A DNA stretch of 64,000 bases from NCBI GenBank assembly GCA_023053545.1, contig JAKZAN010000002.1, forward strand, positions 6,506,790 through 6,570,789. Reading direction: 5' to 3'. This stretch comes from Lepidurus packardi (lineage: Eukaryota; Arthropoda; Branchiopoda; Notostraca; Triopsidae). The notes under the pieces are model-generated. The model was given only the letters and a program-made list of their open reading frames with translations. It ran no database searches and had not been told where the DNA came from. The translations under genes were made by a program, and so were the position numbers. This document shows, in pieces, positions 1-12,736 of the stretch; the stretch's first letter is position 1; each line of letters opens with the position of its first letter.

Positions 1-614
1 CGACCTTCCCAATACCCATCCCAAGCTCCATATTAACTACATAGACCATTTTGTGGGGTTCGTATCCTTCGTCACTATCGTCTCTATCTGATTCGTCCGA
101 TTCCTTGCCCAACATCTGCGCTTGAATTTCCACAGGACTTAGTGGAATATTTGCAGCAGCTGGGTTATCAAATACCCAAGCTGCAGCCAATTCGGCAGAT
201 GTGTTTCCAGTGTAAAATAGACCCTAACAGTAACACATTTAGAAATATTCGATGAAATACTACCGAACTATTAAAAGCAAGTGTTATTTAAGGATAGTCC
301 AAATATATATATAAGGGCTCCTATTAAAACGATAGATACACGGATCAAGTGCAAGGTAAGGAACGGATTAGCACGTGTCACGTGCACATATCGATGGAAG
401 AACCGAAAAGTACAGTACGGTAAATGTAAATTACCTTTTCAGCTGAAAAACGACTAATTCCCATGCCAGTAAGTACGGATACTAGTCCCTCGTTGGGCTT
501 CCATTCTTGGGTACTGCCTTGACTCATTTTAAAAACTGGCTGGTAGATATAATGATCGACAACAGAAACTACTCGCTTCCACGAGGATCTCACCGTCGTA
601 AACAAGCGGTTCAT
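1..614 (-). CDS. PTRH2: UBA-containing peptidyl-tRNA hydrolase 2, 5' part (runs off the window)
   Basis: Two coding exons are visible, 435-614 and 1-223, joined in phase 0 across a GT-AG intron; the gene continues beyond base 1. The second exon ends in KMVYVVNMELGMGIGKV, which matches the start of the PTH2 fold (a lysine followed by a hydrophobic strand and a GKxGKV-like loop). Upstream, residues about 42-80 form a UBA domain (LVSVLTGMGISRFSAEK, then a helix with AAAWVFDN). An acidic linker rich in Asp, Ser and Glu joins the two. PTH2 enzymes hydrolyse peptidyl-tRNA released from stalled ribosomes; the UBA suggests ubiquitin binding. The first 29 residues contain several Arg and Lys and few acids, so they could be a mitochondrial presequence; translation could instead start at Met30. 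The catalytic core is outside the window. Divergent from RanBP2 with about 200 bases between starts. Confidence 0.85.
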
Positions 615-816
615 TTGCTGTTCCGTGGAGTTTACGCCAGTTAGCTATTGATCGCTACGGCAACAGCGACCTTCATTCGGAGAGTGCTGCTGAGATTCGT
701 TGATCGCTGTTTGGTTGTCCGAACGACGTTTGCGAAAAAGTCGTTGGCAGCAGGTCTGCTGCTCACGCGTTGAGATTTTAATGTGTGATTTTTAATGCAA
801 AAAGGGACAAAACACT
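615..816. promoter_or_regulatory. Bidirectional promoter region between PTRH2 and RanBP2
   Basis: Only 202 bases separate the start codons of two divergently transcribed genes, so both promoters and 5' leaders must lie here or overlap the genes. I see no clear TATA box at a typical distance. The shared-promoter role is inferred from spacing. Confidence 0.5.
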
Positions 817-3800
817 ATGCTTCGTACCAAGAAAGACGTGGATAAGTACGTGAGTGAGAGTTTGGAGAAAATTAAAGATGAAAGTGAGGTAAGATTACGT
901 TAAATAACTTGGACTTGCCGGGGTAAACAAAGAGTCCAAGCGGGGGACCTGTGGAAGCGCGCCATGATTCACGAAGCGTTTAAGTTAACTTGAACCATGA
1001 CTTTCTTACACGATTAGCTCATGCAGGCCAGCAGTACAGCGATACTTTTTGCAGAAAAGTTCAAACTATTATTCTTTGTTGTTTCCCTTTCTAACAGCGA
1101 AAGCTTCGAGATTTCACTGTTGCCCGCATGTATTGTGGTGTCGGAGAGTACAGCCTAGCCAGGAAGCATTTGATGAAATTTCTGGACTTTAAACCCATGT
1201 CTCCACCTGGACATCGCTTAGCTGGACAAATTGCTGAAGCGTCTGGCGATAAAGAAGCTGCCGTTGAGCATTATAAGCGTTCGTTCGAGTTGGATAACGT
1301 CCAAAAAGATCTCCTCATTAAAAGTAAGGGATTCGAAACTTGCATATACTGGTTTTATAATACAGTAAACATTCATTCACACGTGCTAGTTGTTGAACTG
1401 GTTTCGCATTTTCCGCCCAATGAGCAAAGAGATTCTTTCTGGCTTGAGAAAGCCGAAACACTGACACCCAAGCCGCGTGCCTACTTCCAGTTACAACAGC
1501 GTTTAGTACCGGTTTCCAGCCCAGCGAAGCATGCTGAGATGGAAAATATGTTAATAAGTAAAATTATATTAAAAAGACACTTGTAGAAAACAAAATGTAT
1601 AAAAAAATAACGCGAAATTCTGTATATTAGGCGAGGTATCGTCTCGCCCAGCTGATTCTGGCTTAAGGATTCAGTTAATCCAGCTTCACGTCAACAACAA
1701 GAAGACGAAAATTGCATTGGACCATGCATTAAAGGTTGAAAATTTAAGACCATTCCCCCGTGATTTGTCCTGGTATTTGTGCATTGCTCAAACGTGCCAA
1801 GTAAGCTCAACTTAAAGTTTAACATATATTAAAACGAATTGTTTATTTTTAGGCATATGAAGACGAAAAGACGGTGGAGTTAAACTCCACCTTTTCTATT
1901 TTGTACTTGAACGCTTTGGAACGAGTGGTTGCGTTGAAACTAGCAGCCCTTGGCCAAGACTTGAAAGGGCACCGCTTCGCTCTAAGAGATGTTATTACAG
2001 ACCTACGACGGTAAGCGATACCTTCCTATTAACAGAAATGAACACTTTTAATTTGATACTGCTTTCTAGTTTGGATCAAAAATTGGTGTGGGCTCAGCAA
2101 ATCTCTGGCGATGAGTCCTGGAAAGTGTTTCTTGAGTACATGAAAGGCCAACTTTACTTGCTTATGGCCTCCGTCTTGCTCCACCAGACTGTAAGTGTCC
2201 CTAAATCCGCAGATCAAAAACAAGAATTGGATACAAATTGAAACTCTATTTTACGAACCGTTTTTAGAAAGATGATTCATATTCCGAGAAGAAGAAGTAC
2301 GCAGCCGCATCACTACTCAAAGCTTTTGACGTCAAACCGTTCTCAATCACTCAATTATGGTATGCCCAAGCCAACGAGACTAAACAAAAGGAATATCGAG
2401 CATGGAGACAGTCTGCTTTATTTCGAATAAGCCAAGCGGGTACACACAAACCTTTTTTTTGACAATATATATTAATGCGTGTTATTTACTCAGGTCATTG
2501 TTTACTTTCTTACCGGCGAGAGGAAGGAAAGACAGTCACGGATGCATTAACCACCATTTTCAACGAGCAAGGCCGAAAAAGTCTTTACGAAGTAAAACTT
2601 TTGTCATATTTCCCTATATTGTTTGTACTATACTTGTCACATGTTAGGCTGTATTCCGGCAAGAAGGTCAAAGCTCGTTTTTTCTCCAAGATTCCGGTTT
2701 CTTGACTCCCACGTCAGCTTTTCCAACTTTTATGGAAGTATCTAATGCTGACGAAGGTAATACTGGCTCCAAGTTGTGACCAAGGAGATTAATAGTTTTA
2801 TATTTTAGAATGTATGGAGTACGGAGAAACCCTGCATGATGTCACATGGCTAGGGCTGCGTTATTACGAGCATTATGGGGCCCCGGCGTACGTTTGTCAC
2901 TTTTGCCCTAATCTACCCTTCATGAAAACTTTGCCTTTGAGCACTGCGCCGTGGAACAGCGTTACTCCAGATTCTTTATGCCAACTCGATGTGAACACCT
3001 TCGTCTATTCGTCCATTTTATGCGCTGCTGCAGAACGAGAGAATGCTGTCCAGTTGGCTCATAAACAACCCTTGATGCCGGCTGCTGTGACGCAGTCGTT
3101 GGTTTCTCAAAGCCAACAGCAATGGTAAATTTGAAAGAAAGAAAGTATAGAATTTGGACCAACATATGGAAATTTGTTGATTTAGGTGGGACGCTTGCGT
3201 GAAATTAACGAATAATATGGCTCGAGAGCACGTGAGCGAGTTACGACGTGTTTTACAACGCGGTTTGGAAGTAGTAAGGCTAATGGGGCCTGCCAGTTCG
3301 CAGCAGTTGTCACCACATCTGCTGTTGCAGCTTGCGAGAACTTTGGCCATCAAAGTTCATCAAAGTTACCCAACTTTGGGCCTTTTTCCTCATTCCACGC
3401 CCCTAAAACAAGCCTTGCTGGCTCCTGAGCACTTGAAAGCCATCGAAAACCATACGGCTAGGTTCTACAGAGCCGCTTTGGACTCCAAAAACCGTGTCTA
3501 CCAACCAAAACAGAATTCAGGCGTTCTTTTCGAATACCCTAAAAAGGAACTGAGCACAGAGGATCTTGAAGAAGCCTCGTTTTTCCTCGCATGCCATGCC
3601 TGGCGTACAAACAAGCTTGAAGAGGCTATGAAATTGTTCGAAGGCATGAAATCACCTTATGCGTCCTACCATGTAGCGATGATTTACAAGGAAATGGCTT
3701 CCCAGACCGAAACCACGTCATCCAGACAAGGACACTTGGCCGTGTTACTGACCCGGGCTCAGGAAGCCTTATATCTGACCTTGGATCGTTTACGCAGTCC

Positions 3801-6800
3801 AGGTTTGATTATAGTTCATGTTCCAAAAGAAGATATTTACTGTATCCTTTGTTTTCACTTCGTTTTGAACTTATAGAATGCGGAAGAGATCATCCCCTGA
3901 ATGAAGTATTAGCATCAGCCCTTGATGAAGTGGAGCAGATGTCGGTAAATATGGGAAGCACCCAGACCAACGTCAGTTTGGCCCGAAATGGAGTCCGCGA
4001 AGACGCTGATGAAAGTTTGCCGTATACTACTATGCGGAGTCGCAGATCTGATGCGTCTTTTGCGCCAATCATGTCCACCCCACGTGGGCCTAAAACTTAC
4101 CACAGTGTGAATGGCAAAGCTTCGCCTGATGACATCTATACTACACCAGCGGTATTGCATTGGCTTTCTTATGATTCTTTTGCTTTAGTCTGCATGGATT
4201 AAGAATTTAAAGACTTTTTAAAAAATTAAGGCTGAAATTTAAGTACAATTAAGTAACAAAATGTCTCGATTTCGGTTTTATTTTGACTGGTGAATTTGTA
4301 TTATTATTAATATTTTATTGTTATTATTATATGAATAGGAAGCAAGACCAAGTCCCGAGCGATTAGATGCTCAATTACGTCAAGTGGTACATCAGCAAGA
4401 ACACATTAACAAGACCATTTTGGAGGAATTGAGGGATTTGAAGATCATGGTGACGGAAGTTAAGGTATTTTCAAGAAAGTGTCCCTGATGTACTGGAACT
4501 GATTCATTTCTGTCTTAAAAGGGATTGTTGGAGAGCCAGAAAGGAGAACTAGAGAAGCAGACCAAATTACTGAAGACGAAAGTGACCAAATCCAAGCGCT
4601 TCGACGAAAGCAAGTCGTTGGACGACTACGCATATGAAGATGACGAGGATTACGGCGAAGAAGCTGAAGAAGAGGAGGAGGAAGAAGAAGATTTCGAGCC
4701 TGAGCCATCTGCAGCGGTAAGAAGTGCAGGCGCAGCAGGACGCAGTGCTGCTGGAAAGACCAGGGCTTTAAAAGGACAAGAGAAAGAAGCTCATCCTTGG
4801 TCAGCATATGCAAATTGGCCATATCCTGGCTATGTTCCTCCTGCTCTACCTGGTACCATATTAACTAGCTAGAAATTCTCGTAAATTATGAAATTAAAAT
4901 TATGATAAATTTAGGATTCCCTATGCATGGAGTAGTACCACGCCCACCCTTCATGACCTCTGCATCGCCCATGGGCATGTACCCTACAGCTGCTCCTGGA
5001 CTCTATGCTCATCCACAGTAAGAAAATTCAAAATCTTTCTTTTTGTGTTTAACTGGACTCCCAATATTGGCAACATGACACAAGGCTGACTCGACAAAAG
5101 TGACTCCGTGCATCCGACACAAGGACGCCAGGATCATGGTCTTTTAAGGGACCAATAGAATGTCGAGTTTAAAAGTCTCTGCGCAAGGTTTGGTTAGGTT
5201 AGGCGTCCTTTTATCGGTGTCCGAAGTCCTTATGACGTATTTTTTTAATACGGCTTAAGCAATTTCTAATATCGTTGGCGCTCAACCAATGAGCAGAGAC
5301 TTTTTAAACGCCAAATTCTATTAGTCCCTTAGAAGATTATGGACCTGGCATCCTTCTGTCGGTGTCCGGCGTCCTTGTGTCGGGTACACGGAGTCCTTGC
5401 TTCGAGTCTTATGTGTCTGCTTCCCTTAATTGCAGCATTTTTAATTTCTGCGATTTTCCGTGAGTGAGTACTAAACGTAAATAATCAACTTTCTCTCTTT
5501 TTCTAGTGATTATTATGGAGTTCCTTTGCCCCAAATGGCAGTCACGCCTGTAAGGCCCGTAATCCTGCCACCCCAATCACCCGTCATTCGTGCTCCGGCA
5601 CCGGCTCCTTTGCTTACTGCAGCTTTGGTTCAGCCTCCGAAAGTAATATTTGTACTCGGGAAGGAAAAAATGAAGGAATTTCCTCATTCTTTTTCTCTTT
5701 TCTATAGCCAATTCAGCCTCCAGCGCCAGCTAACGTGGTTATGACAGTATCGGACAAGCTCCCACCTATCTCTACGCCTGCGCAACCCTTACCTAGCGTT
5801 ACAGTTCCGCCACAGCATCGATTAGGCGTGGTTCCTGCTCCTGTTGCTAACACATCTACTCCAATTCCCGTTATTGCTCCTCATCCGTTCCAGATCGCCT
5901 TTTCGCCGCAACCAACTCCCATTTCGGGAGTCACAACCGTTCTTTCTACGCAGCCCATTTCGACTCCCAAATCGGCCCCTTTGGAACTCAACACGCCTAC
6001 AGCCATGCCCTTAACGACACAAGGATTGCTGTCTTCTGTACCCGAGCCTAAGTACTCCGCGGTAAGTCCCTTGAGAAGCCAAGATGCTGCAGTCACTGCA
6101 GTGTCGCCAAGCACCAAAACTGCTGCACGCAGTCCTCGAGCTCATAGAGTTTCCACTGGTTCAGGTAGAACGTTCTTATTTTGAGTTGGTAATCTATGAC
6201 TAAGCGGATCTCTTTTTTTTATAGATGGAGGATACGTGGAGGAAGAAAACTACGAAGCATGTGCAGATTTCAAAGCCATTGTGCCTTTGCCTGATTTGGT
6301 GGAAGTGAAAACAGGCGAAGAAGGAGAAACGCTGTTATTTGAAGAACGAGCCAAGTTGTACCGTTTCACAGACAAGGAGTGGAAAGAGCGCGGAGTTGGC
6401 CAACTAAAAATTTTACACGATGAGAGTACCCATAAATCGCGACTGGTCATGCGAAGGGAACAAGTTCTCAAAATCTGCGCCAATCACTTCATCACGGGAG
6501 CAATGAAGCTACAGCCCAGACAAGGCCTCGACACCGCCTTCTTATGGGCGGCACCTGATTTTGCCGATGGCGATGCCAAATTGGAACAGTTTTGCGCCCG
6601 TTTTAAGACCTCTGAGCAGGCCTACAAGTTCAAAACCGCTTTCGAGAAGGCGCAGAGCTTAGCCCAGGATACCGTAGTGGTTCTAACCGAGAAAAAGAAG
6701 GCGGAACCGAAAGAAACTGCAACCAGAATTGAGACAAAGGCAGTAGTAAGATACAATTTGCAAGTATTTGTTCAAGTTTTAATCTTAAATTGCTTGTATA

Positions 6801-9800
6801 GGGCTGGGGAGCTGCGTTTAAGCCTGTTGTGGGCTCTTGGACGTGTGAAATCTGTTACGTTACTAACAAGCCTGACAATAATATCTGCCTTGCTTGTGAA
6901 ACACCGAAACCTGGTGCTGAACCTGGTAATTTAAGATTTTTTGTCGTCCGAAATGGGGTAAAGTTAAGTTTTCTTAGTTGCTAAACCTGCTGCTGCCCCT
7001 CAACCCTTCAAGTTTGGTATTCCTAATACTGCTTCGACTCCGTCTGCTATTGTGGTACCTTCTACGACAACTACAACTGCCGGGAGTACTCCTGGAGGCT
7101 TTAAATTTGGTGTGACACCTGTGAGCACTGCTGCAGAGCCTAAATTTCTGTTTGGGGTCACCCAAGTGACGACTACCGCCCCGACAGCCAGCACTGGTCC
7201 TTCTTTCTCGTTCAGTTTGCCGAAAACCGTGACTGCAAAGACAGAAGACACTAGTTTAGCTCAGCCAGTGTCTTCCGCATCACCATTTTCCTTTACTTTG
7301 CCTGCAACAACGGCGGTCGTTAAGCCGCCGGTGTTCAGCACTTCTGGAACCACGCCAGTATCACTTTCTACGGCTGTCGCAATCCCAGCGAACAAATCCA
7401 TTGTTGCCTTTTCAACCCCTTCAGCTGGCCCAGAAGCAAGCAAATTCTCCTTCGGGGGATTGAGTTTTACAGCGAGTCCTATCACGGGTGAAAAACCTGC
7501 TGAAATAGCGACCAAGAAAGAAGAACCTATTAAAGTGAGCAGTACTTCGACTCCTTCGCCCTTTGCGGGCTTTTCTTTTGGCAATGCTACTGCGATTACA
7601 GAAAAGAAGGAAGAGAATTTGTTCTCAGCTTTGTCTAAAGCATCGCCTCAGACAGGATTTAAAGCGGGCACGGGTTTCAGGGTAAAGTGGAACATAAATG
7701 CAAGAAGTTTTTAAGAGCATCGGTTGTTCATTTCGGTTTTAATAGGGATTCCAAGGTGCTGGAGCGCCTGTGTTTGGTGGTGCGGTAACTCCTGTTGCTA
7801 GCGTCGATAAAACCGAGAAGAATGAGAAAGAAACGACAGCTGAAAGCAAAGAAGAAGGAGACGCCGTAGAGTTTGTGCCTACCGCTGAATTTAAACCAGT
7901 AATTCCCTTGCCTGACATGGTGGAAGTAAAAACAGGTAAAATTACATTAAATCACAAAAGACATCCCTGACCTTACCATTGCTTGTTCTATTGAAATAAT
8001 TGTTTCTTTTATTATGATTTATTGGTTACTTCTGATCAGAGAAGTGTTATGTTTAATTTTCCTGTCAAGCTCGTTTTCTTAATTACTGTATTTAAAAACA
8101 TTTCTTACTAACATAGCGACTTTAGTTTTCATTATTGTTTTTAATTAAATTGTGCCCGATTTTAATGTGATTGTGTATGGATGTATTATCTTATAGTATT
8201 TGTCTTGATTCGTGATTTTCTTGCGTAGGAGAGGAGGAGGAAGAAAAATTGTTTGGAGACCGAGCGTTTTTGTACCGTTACGTGAGCGAAACCAAGGAAT
8301 GGAAAGAACGTGGTGTGGGCGAATTTAAGATTCTAAAGCATAAAGTGACTGGCAAAGTTCGTTTCCTTATGAGACGTGAACAGGTAAACAATCATTTGAA
8401 CCTTGAGCGGCTATTAAAGAAGATTTATTCAATCCAATTATTCCTGTTATTTGTCTTTCTAGATCTTCAAAGTTTGCCTGAACCATGGAGTGACGACTGA
8501 CCTGAGCGTCAAAGCGCTCCAAACGTCGACTCGGGCCTGGACATGGGCTGCGCAAGATTTCGCTGAAGAAGGGGGTGTCCTGGAGAAGTTTGCGCTCAAG
8601 TTCAAGACAGAAGAACAAGCCAAGAAGTTTAAGCAAGCCTTAGACAAAGCCCAAGACGATTTAAAGAACCTGAAAGATTTGAAACTTGATGCAGCTGTTC
8701 CAACGCCGGCTGCCAAGCCAGAACCTTTGCCGAAATCTTTGTCGGAGCTGTTTAAACCTGCTCAAGGATCGTGGGAATGTCCAGGCTGCTATACTCGCAA
8801 CGCCGGAGACAAAACACGCTGTCCAGCCTGCGAAACGATCAAACCTGGCACGACAGAGTCCCAACCACCTCCAGCTACCCCAGCCAAAGTTTCCTTTCAA
8901 CCTGGAGGCGGATTTACCTTCGGTTTGCCTGCTAGCTCTACCTCAGCCTCCACTACGAGTGGGTTTGGCTTCTCGTTGAGCCAAACTGCAGTTACCACGC
9001 CCTCCACTGCTGCAAAGACGCCGTCATTGAGTGGTTTCAGCTTCTCGTTGTCTCCAAAGAAGCCAGATACGTCTGCGGTACAGGGGCGTTCTCCTAATGT
9101 GTCTGTAAGCAGCGAGAATGAATATTATGAAGATGATGGAACCGGGGACAACATTCACTTCCAAGTGCGTATTTTTCTTTATTATCATTACTTCGTTACC
9201 TTCATTTTCTTTTGCTAGTTTTTCTTACTTTAAAAAATTCTACTTTTTGTAGACTACTTTATAGATCACTCCTAGACTACTTTATAGATCACTTCCTAGT
9301 CTACTTTATAGATCACTTCCTAGACTATTTTGTAGACTACTTTTTGTAAATTATTTCTTAAATTAATTCAAATTAGTATTCTTAGCCATTATTGTTACTT
9401 ATAATTTTTTATGTTTCTATATTAATAGCTTTTTTCTTTTTGAATCGATTTTCTTTAATTGTATTTTTTATTTTCTGCTAGCCGGTTGTTCCTTTGCCGG
9501 CCAAAGTGGAGGTTAAAACTGGGGAAGAGGACGAAGAAGTGCTTTTTAGCCATCGAGCGAAATTATTGAGGTTTGGTGAAGGAGAATGGAGAGAAAGAGG
9601 ACTTGGGGATATCAAGTTATTAAAACACAAAGTTACCAATACGATCAGGTAAAATCTCTTTACTTGTGCTGAATTTCTCAGCACAAGTAAAGAATTTCTC
9701 AACACTTGTGTTTTAGGTTTGGTACTGATGTTTTGTTCTGTTTGTTTTGTATTTTCTATTTAGATTGCTGATGAGACGAGAACAGATCTTGAAGATTTGC

Positions 9801-12736
9801 TTGAACCATTTGTTGACCCCGGACTTGAAATTCTTACCTAAAGACGACCGTTCGTGGCTTTGGGCTTCTCAAGACTTCTCCGAAGCAGAACCCACCCAAG
9901 AAAAGTTCGTGGTGCGCTTCAAAAGCGCTGATGTTGGGAAAGATTTCAAATATGCTATAGATAAAGCCCAAGTAAAACATCCGCTTCACTTAATTTGCAT
10001 TACAAGATGAGTAATATGTTTTTCTTAGGCTGTTTTAAGTGGTAAAGCTCCTCCGACACCCCAAACTTTTACCGATAAAGGTATGATTGCGTTTTTTTGA
10101 GCGGCTGGAGTATATAAAGTGTTCTAATAATTTTTTGCGGGTTTAGATGAGATCCAAGTTGTGCACGTAAAGCAGGTGTCTGAAGAATTGAGACAGAAAG
10201 CCATTGCATTAAAACTCCCACCCAACTTCTACTCTTATTTGGAGGCTCCACCCTGTCCCGGCTGCCCAGGCTGTGAATTAGATGAAAACTTGGGCGCTAA
10301 AGCTGAAACTCCGTCCACTAAACTGGAATTCAAGTTTGGATCAGTGTTAAACACAAGTCTGTCAACGCCAGCTAAACCAGTTGTGACTTCTTCCGTTGAC
10401 TTTTCCAAAAGCACCGTTTCCGCGCTCTCGTTTGCAGACTTAGCAACGAAACAGCCCTCAGGCTTTGGTAAGTAGCTTCGTTGTTCAGAGTTACTAGTTT
10501 TGAAAAGATTTAAAAGTCCTGTTTATGGCTCTTCTTTTGATGTTCACGTTTAGTATCAAGTTTATTTGTAACGTTTTTTTTATGGGGAAGTAAATGTCAT
10601 GCTAATTGTATGGTTGATGGGAATTCGTTGCATTAGGTACGACGAAAACATTTTCATGGGCTACCACTCCTGTGCCGGTGTTTGGCTCACAAACCGCTGC
10701 GATTGCCACCCCTGCGAAGGAAACAACCGCCGAAGATGAGGAAGAGGGGGCCGAAGAGGAAGTTGTCACCCATGACCCTCATTTTGAACCCATTGTTCCC
10801 TTACCGGAGCTCATCGAAGTGAAAACTGGGGAGGAAGAGGAGGAGAGAGGTGACAATCTTTGGAAAGTGTTCAAAGTTTTGTTGGTTTATAGTCTGGTTC
10901 CTTTGTTTTCTATCCGTAGTTTTTTGCCAGCGTGGGAAGCTCTTCAGATACGACAAGGATACGAAGCAATGGAAGGAGAGAGGCGTTGGGGAAATGAAGA
11001 TTCTCAAGCATCCCGGCAAGAACACGTACCGGTTATTGCTCCGGCGAGAGCAAGTGCACAAGTTGGCTTGCAACCATATGTTGACCCCTGAATTGAACTT
11101 AGCACCGTTGGCATCTTCCGAAACCGCGTATTGCTGGCACGCCATGGACTTTTCCGAGGGAGAATTGAAGCCTGAACAATTCGCTATAAAATTTAAGGTA
11201 ATTTAGAGTCGAGAAAGTTGTGATCGAGTACAGTGAACCTTTTGTTTTCGGACTCAGAATATGGAAATCGCCCAAGAATTCAAAGAGAAGTTTGAAGAAA
11301 GCCAGCGTGCCTTGGAAACTGTGGCTAGAGTGGATTTTACAGGCGCAAGTGGGTTGACGAACCCGCCGGTAGCGAAGAATGGTTTTAGCCAGGTGAGAGA
11401 AGACGCTGACAGCACGGAAGATGGGGAAGACGAAAGTGGAGATGATGATGACGAACATGATGAAGACGATGAAGATTATGAGGATGTAGAGCACGCGGTT
11501 ATGTTCGATAAACGAGCTACGCTGTCTGTTTTGGAGAAGCCGAGCTCCTGGGTTTGGAGAGGCACTGGCGATCTGAAAATTTTCTATGATGATGATATGC
11601 TGGGCTGCCGTATCGACATGAAAGATGACCGGGGTGAAGAACTGTGTGATTGTGTCATAGCTGTAGAAACACAGTTGCAGGTAAAATTACTGTCTTCGGC
11701 TAGTGTGTCATAATACTGATGTTATTCTAAATATGTCTTCAAGGTGACGGACAAAGAGTGCGTTTGGTCAGCTCAAAATTGGGCCAAGGAACCACTGGAG
11801 CAGCAGACTTTTCGCGTCCAATTCAGTTCTAAAGAAGCAGCTGTGGAATTCAAGTCCATCTTTGACGAGGTAATTGGCGCTTTGTCTCCTAGTCACGTAG
11901 TTTTGTCCTCCAACGAACTTGAAAGCTTGAATTTCATCTGAAGTTTTCCAACGAAGAAAGAAGAGTTTTGTCCTTCGCGATTCATTGTTACTTTCTATGT
12001 TAATTTTCTAATGGCGGGTTTTCCTGCTTTCATATTTTTGTGTGTTTTTATTCGGTAATTCTTTAGTCGATCGTTGTCTGTCTGTTTTGTATGTTAATCC
12101 TTGCTTAATTGGTGGTAATGTTAGCGGTAGTGTTCTCTAATAATGCAATTATTTCTAATAGCGCGTTCCACTGGCTGCACTGGTGCAATATTTCTGGCAC
12201 TCAGTGTGTACACACTCTGTAACGATTTACATGTTTGACACACTGAGTGCTAAAAATATTGCATCAGTGCAACCAATGGACGCTATTGGTCAAACTTATA
12301 TAAACAAGTTTACACGCTGTGTATATACACACACAGTGTGAAAAATAATGCAACAGTGCAGCCAGTGGAATGCGCTATAAGATAACATTGTTTTTAGTTT
12401 CACACTTGCTTTATGAAACAACTCGCGAATGGTATTTTTTACGGTGTGTTTATTTCTTTTTTATAGGGTAAAGCCTATGCCGAAAAATCAGAGATTCATG
12501 ATGAACCCAATTCCGAAGGGCAACATGAAGGTACGTGATTATTTTGATCGCCTTTTATGGGGTTAAATGTAGTATTCCATGGCTAGGATCTTGGATCCCA
12601 TCTTGTGATCCTAATTTGAGTCGAATGTTGAGCGAAATTTTGAAAACAAACGAAGGTCAGGAATAGAATAGTCTCAAATTCCTTTGTATTCCATGAGTCT
12701 TAATAACAAATCCTGTATCTTTCTTATTTAGATTAA
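817..12736 (+). CDS. RANBP2: RanBP2/Nup358, E3 SUMO ligase-type nucleoporin, complete
   Basis: Thirty-three coding exons join in phase to 7908 bases (about 2635 aa). Human RanBP2 is 3224 aa. The N-terminus ([12 protein letters not shown]) and a TPR-type helical region (to about residue 700) match RanBP2. Then follow an acidic linker, four Ran-binding domains (about residues 1225-1380, 1690-1850, 2018-2140 and 2290-2450; each with VPLPxxxEVKTGEE, KERGVG and RREQ motifs), and two RanBP2-type zinc fingers with CX2CX10CX2C spacing (exons at 6802 and 8463). FG motifs occur in exon 6978-7681. One internal-repeat element ([10 protein letters not shown], near 10200) corresponds to the SUMO/Ubc9-binding region. 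The C-terminus holds a degenerate fifth Ran-binding-like domain and no cyclophilin domain. The protein forms cytoplasmic filaments of the nuclear pore and binds RanGTP. Stop TAA at 12734-12736 comes after a two-base start to the last exon. Confidence 0.95.
5087..5417. mobile_element. Fold-back/MITE-like inverted repeat in a RanBP2 intron
   Basis: The left half begins GACACAAGGCTGACTCGAC and the right half ends as its imperfect reverse complement (near ...CGAGTCTTATGTGTC). Similarity continues inward through ACTCCGTG, CCGACACAAGGACGCC, AAGGGAC, AATAGAAT and GTTTAAAA...GTCTCTGC, so nearly the whole 330 bases fold on themselves. There is no coding capacity, as expected of a non-autonomous DNA transposon. 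I could not fix a target-site duplication. Confidence 0.65.
9250..9356. repeat. Tandem repeat in a RanBP2 intron, about 24-base unit
   Basis: Three to four copies of AGACTACTTTATAGATCACT with small variations (TCCT or TTCCTAGT between units), ending in a diverged AGACTACTTTTTG. It is wholly intronic. Confidence 0.75.
9658..9692. repeat. Perfect 15-base hairpin in a RanBP2 intron
   Basis: CTTTACTTGTGCTGA, a five-base spacer, then the exact reverse complement. A partial third copy (ACACTTGTG) follows. It sits just inside the intron after exon 9482-9648 and could form a stem in the pre-mRNA. Confidence 0.7.
12159..12377. mobile_element. MITE with about 38-base terminal inverted repeats
   Basis: The left end TAGCGCGTTCCACTGGCTGC and the right end, read in reverse complement, TAGCGCATTCCACTGGCTGC, match over roughly 38 bases. 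A third inverted copy of the end (GAGTGC...TTGCATCAGTGCAACC) lies in the middle at about 12240-12285, as if one element end was nested or duplicated. The ends could be flanked by a TA duplication. It lies in the long intron 11870-12466 of RanBP2. Confidence 0.75.
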
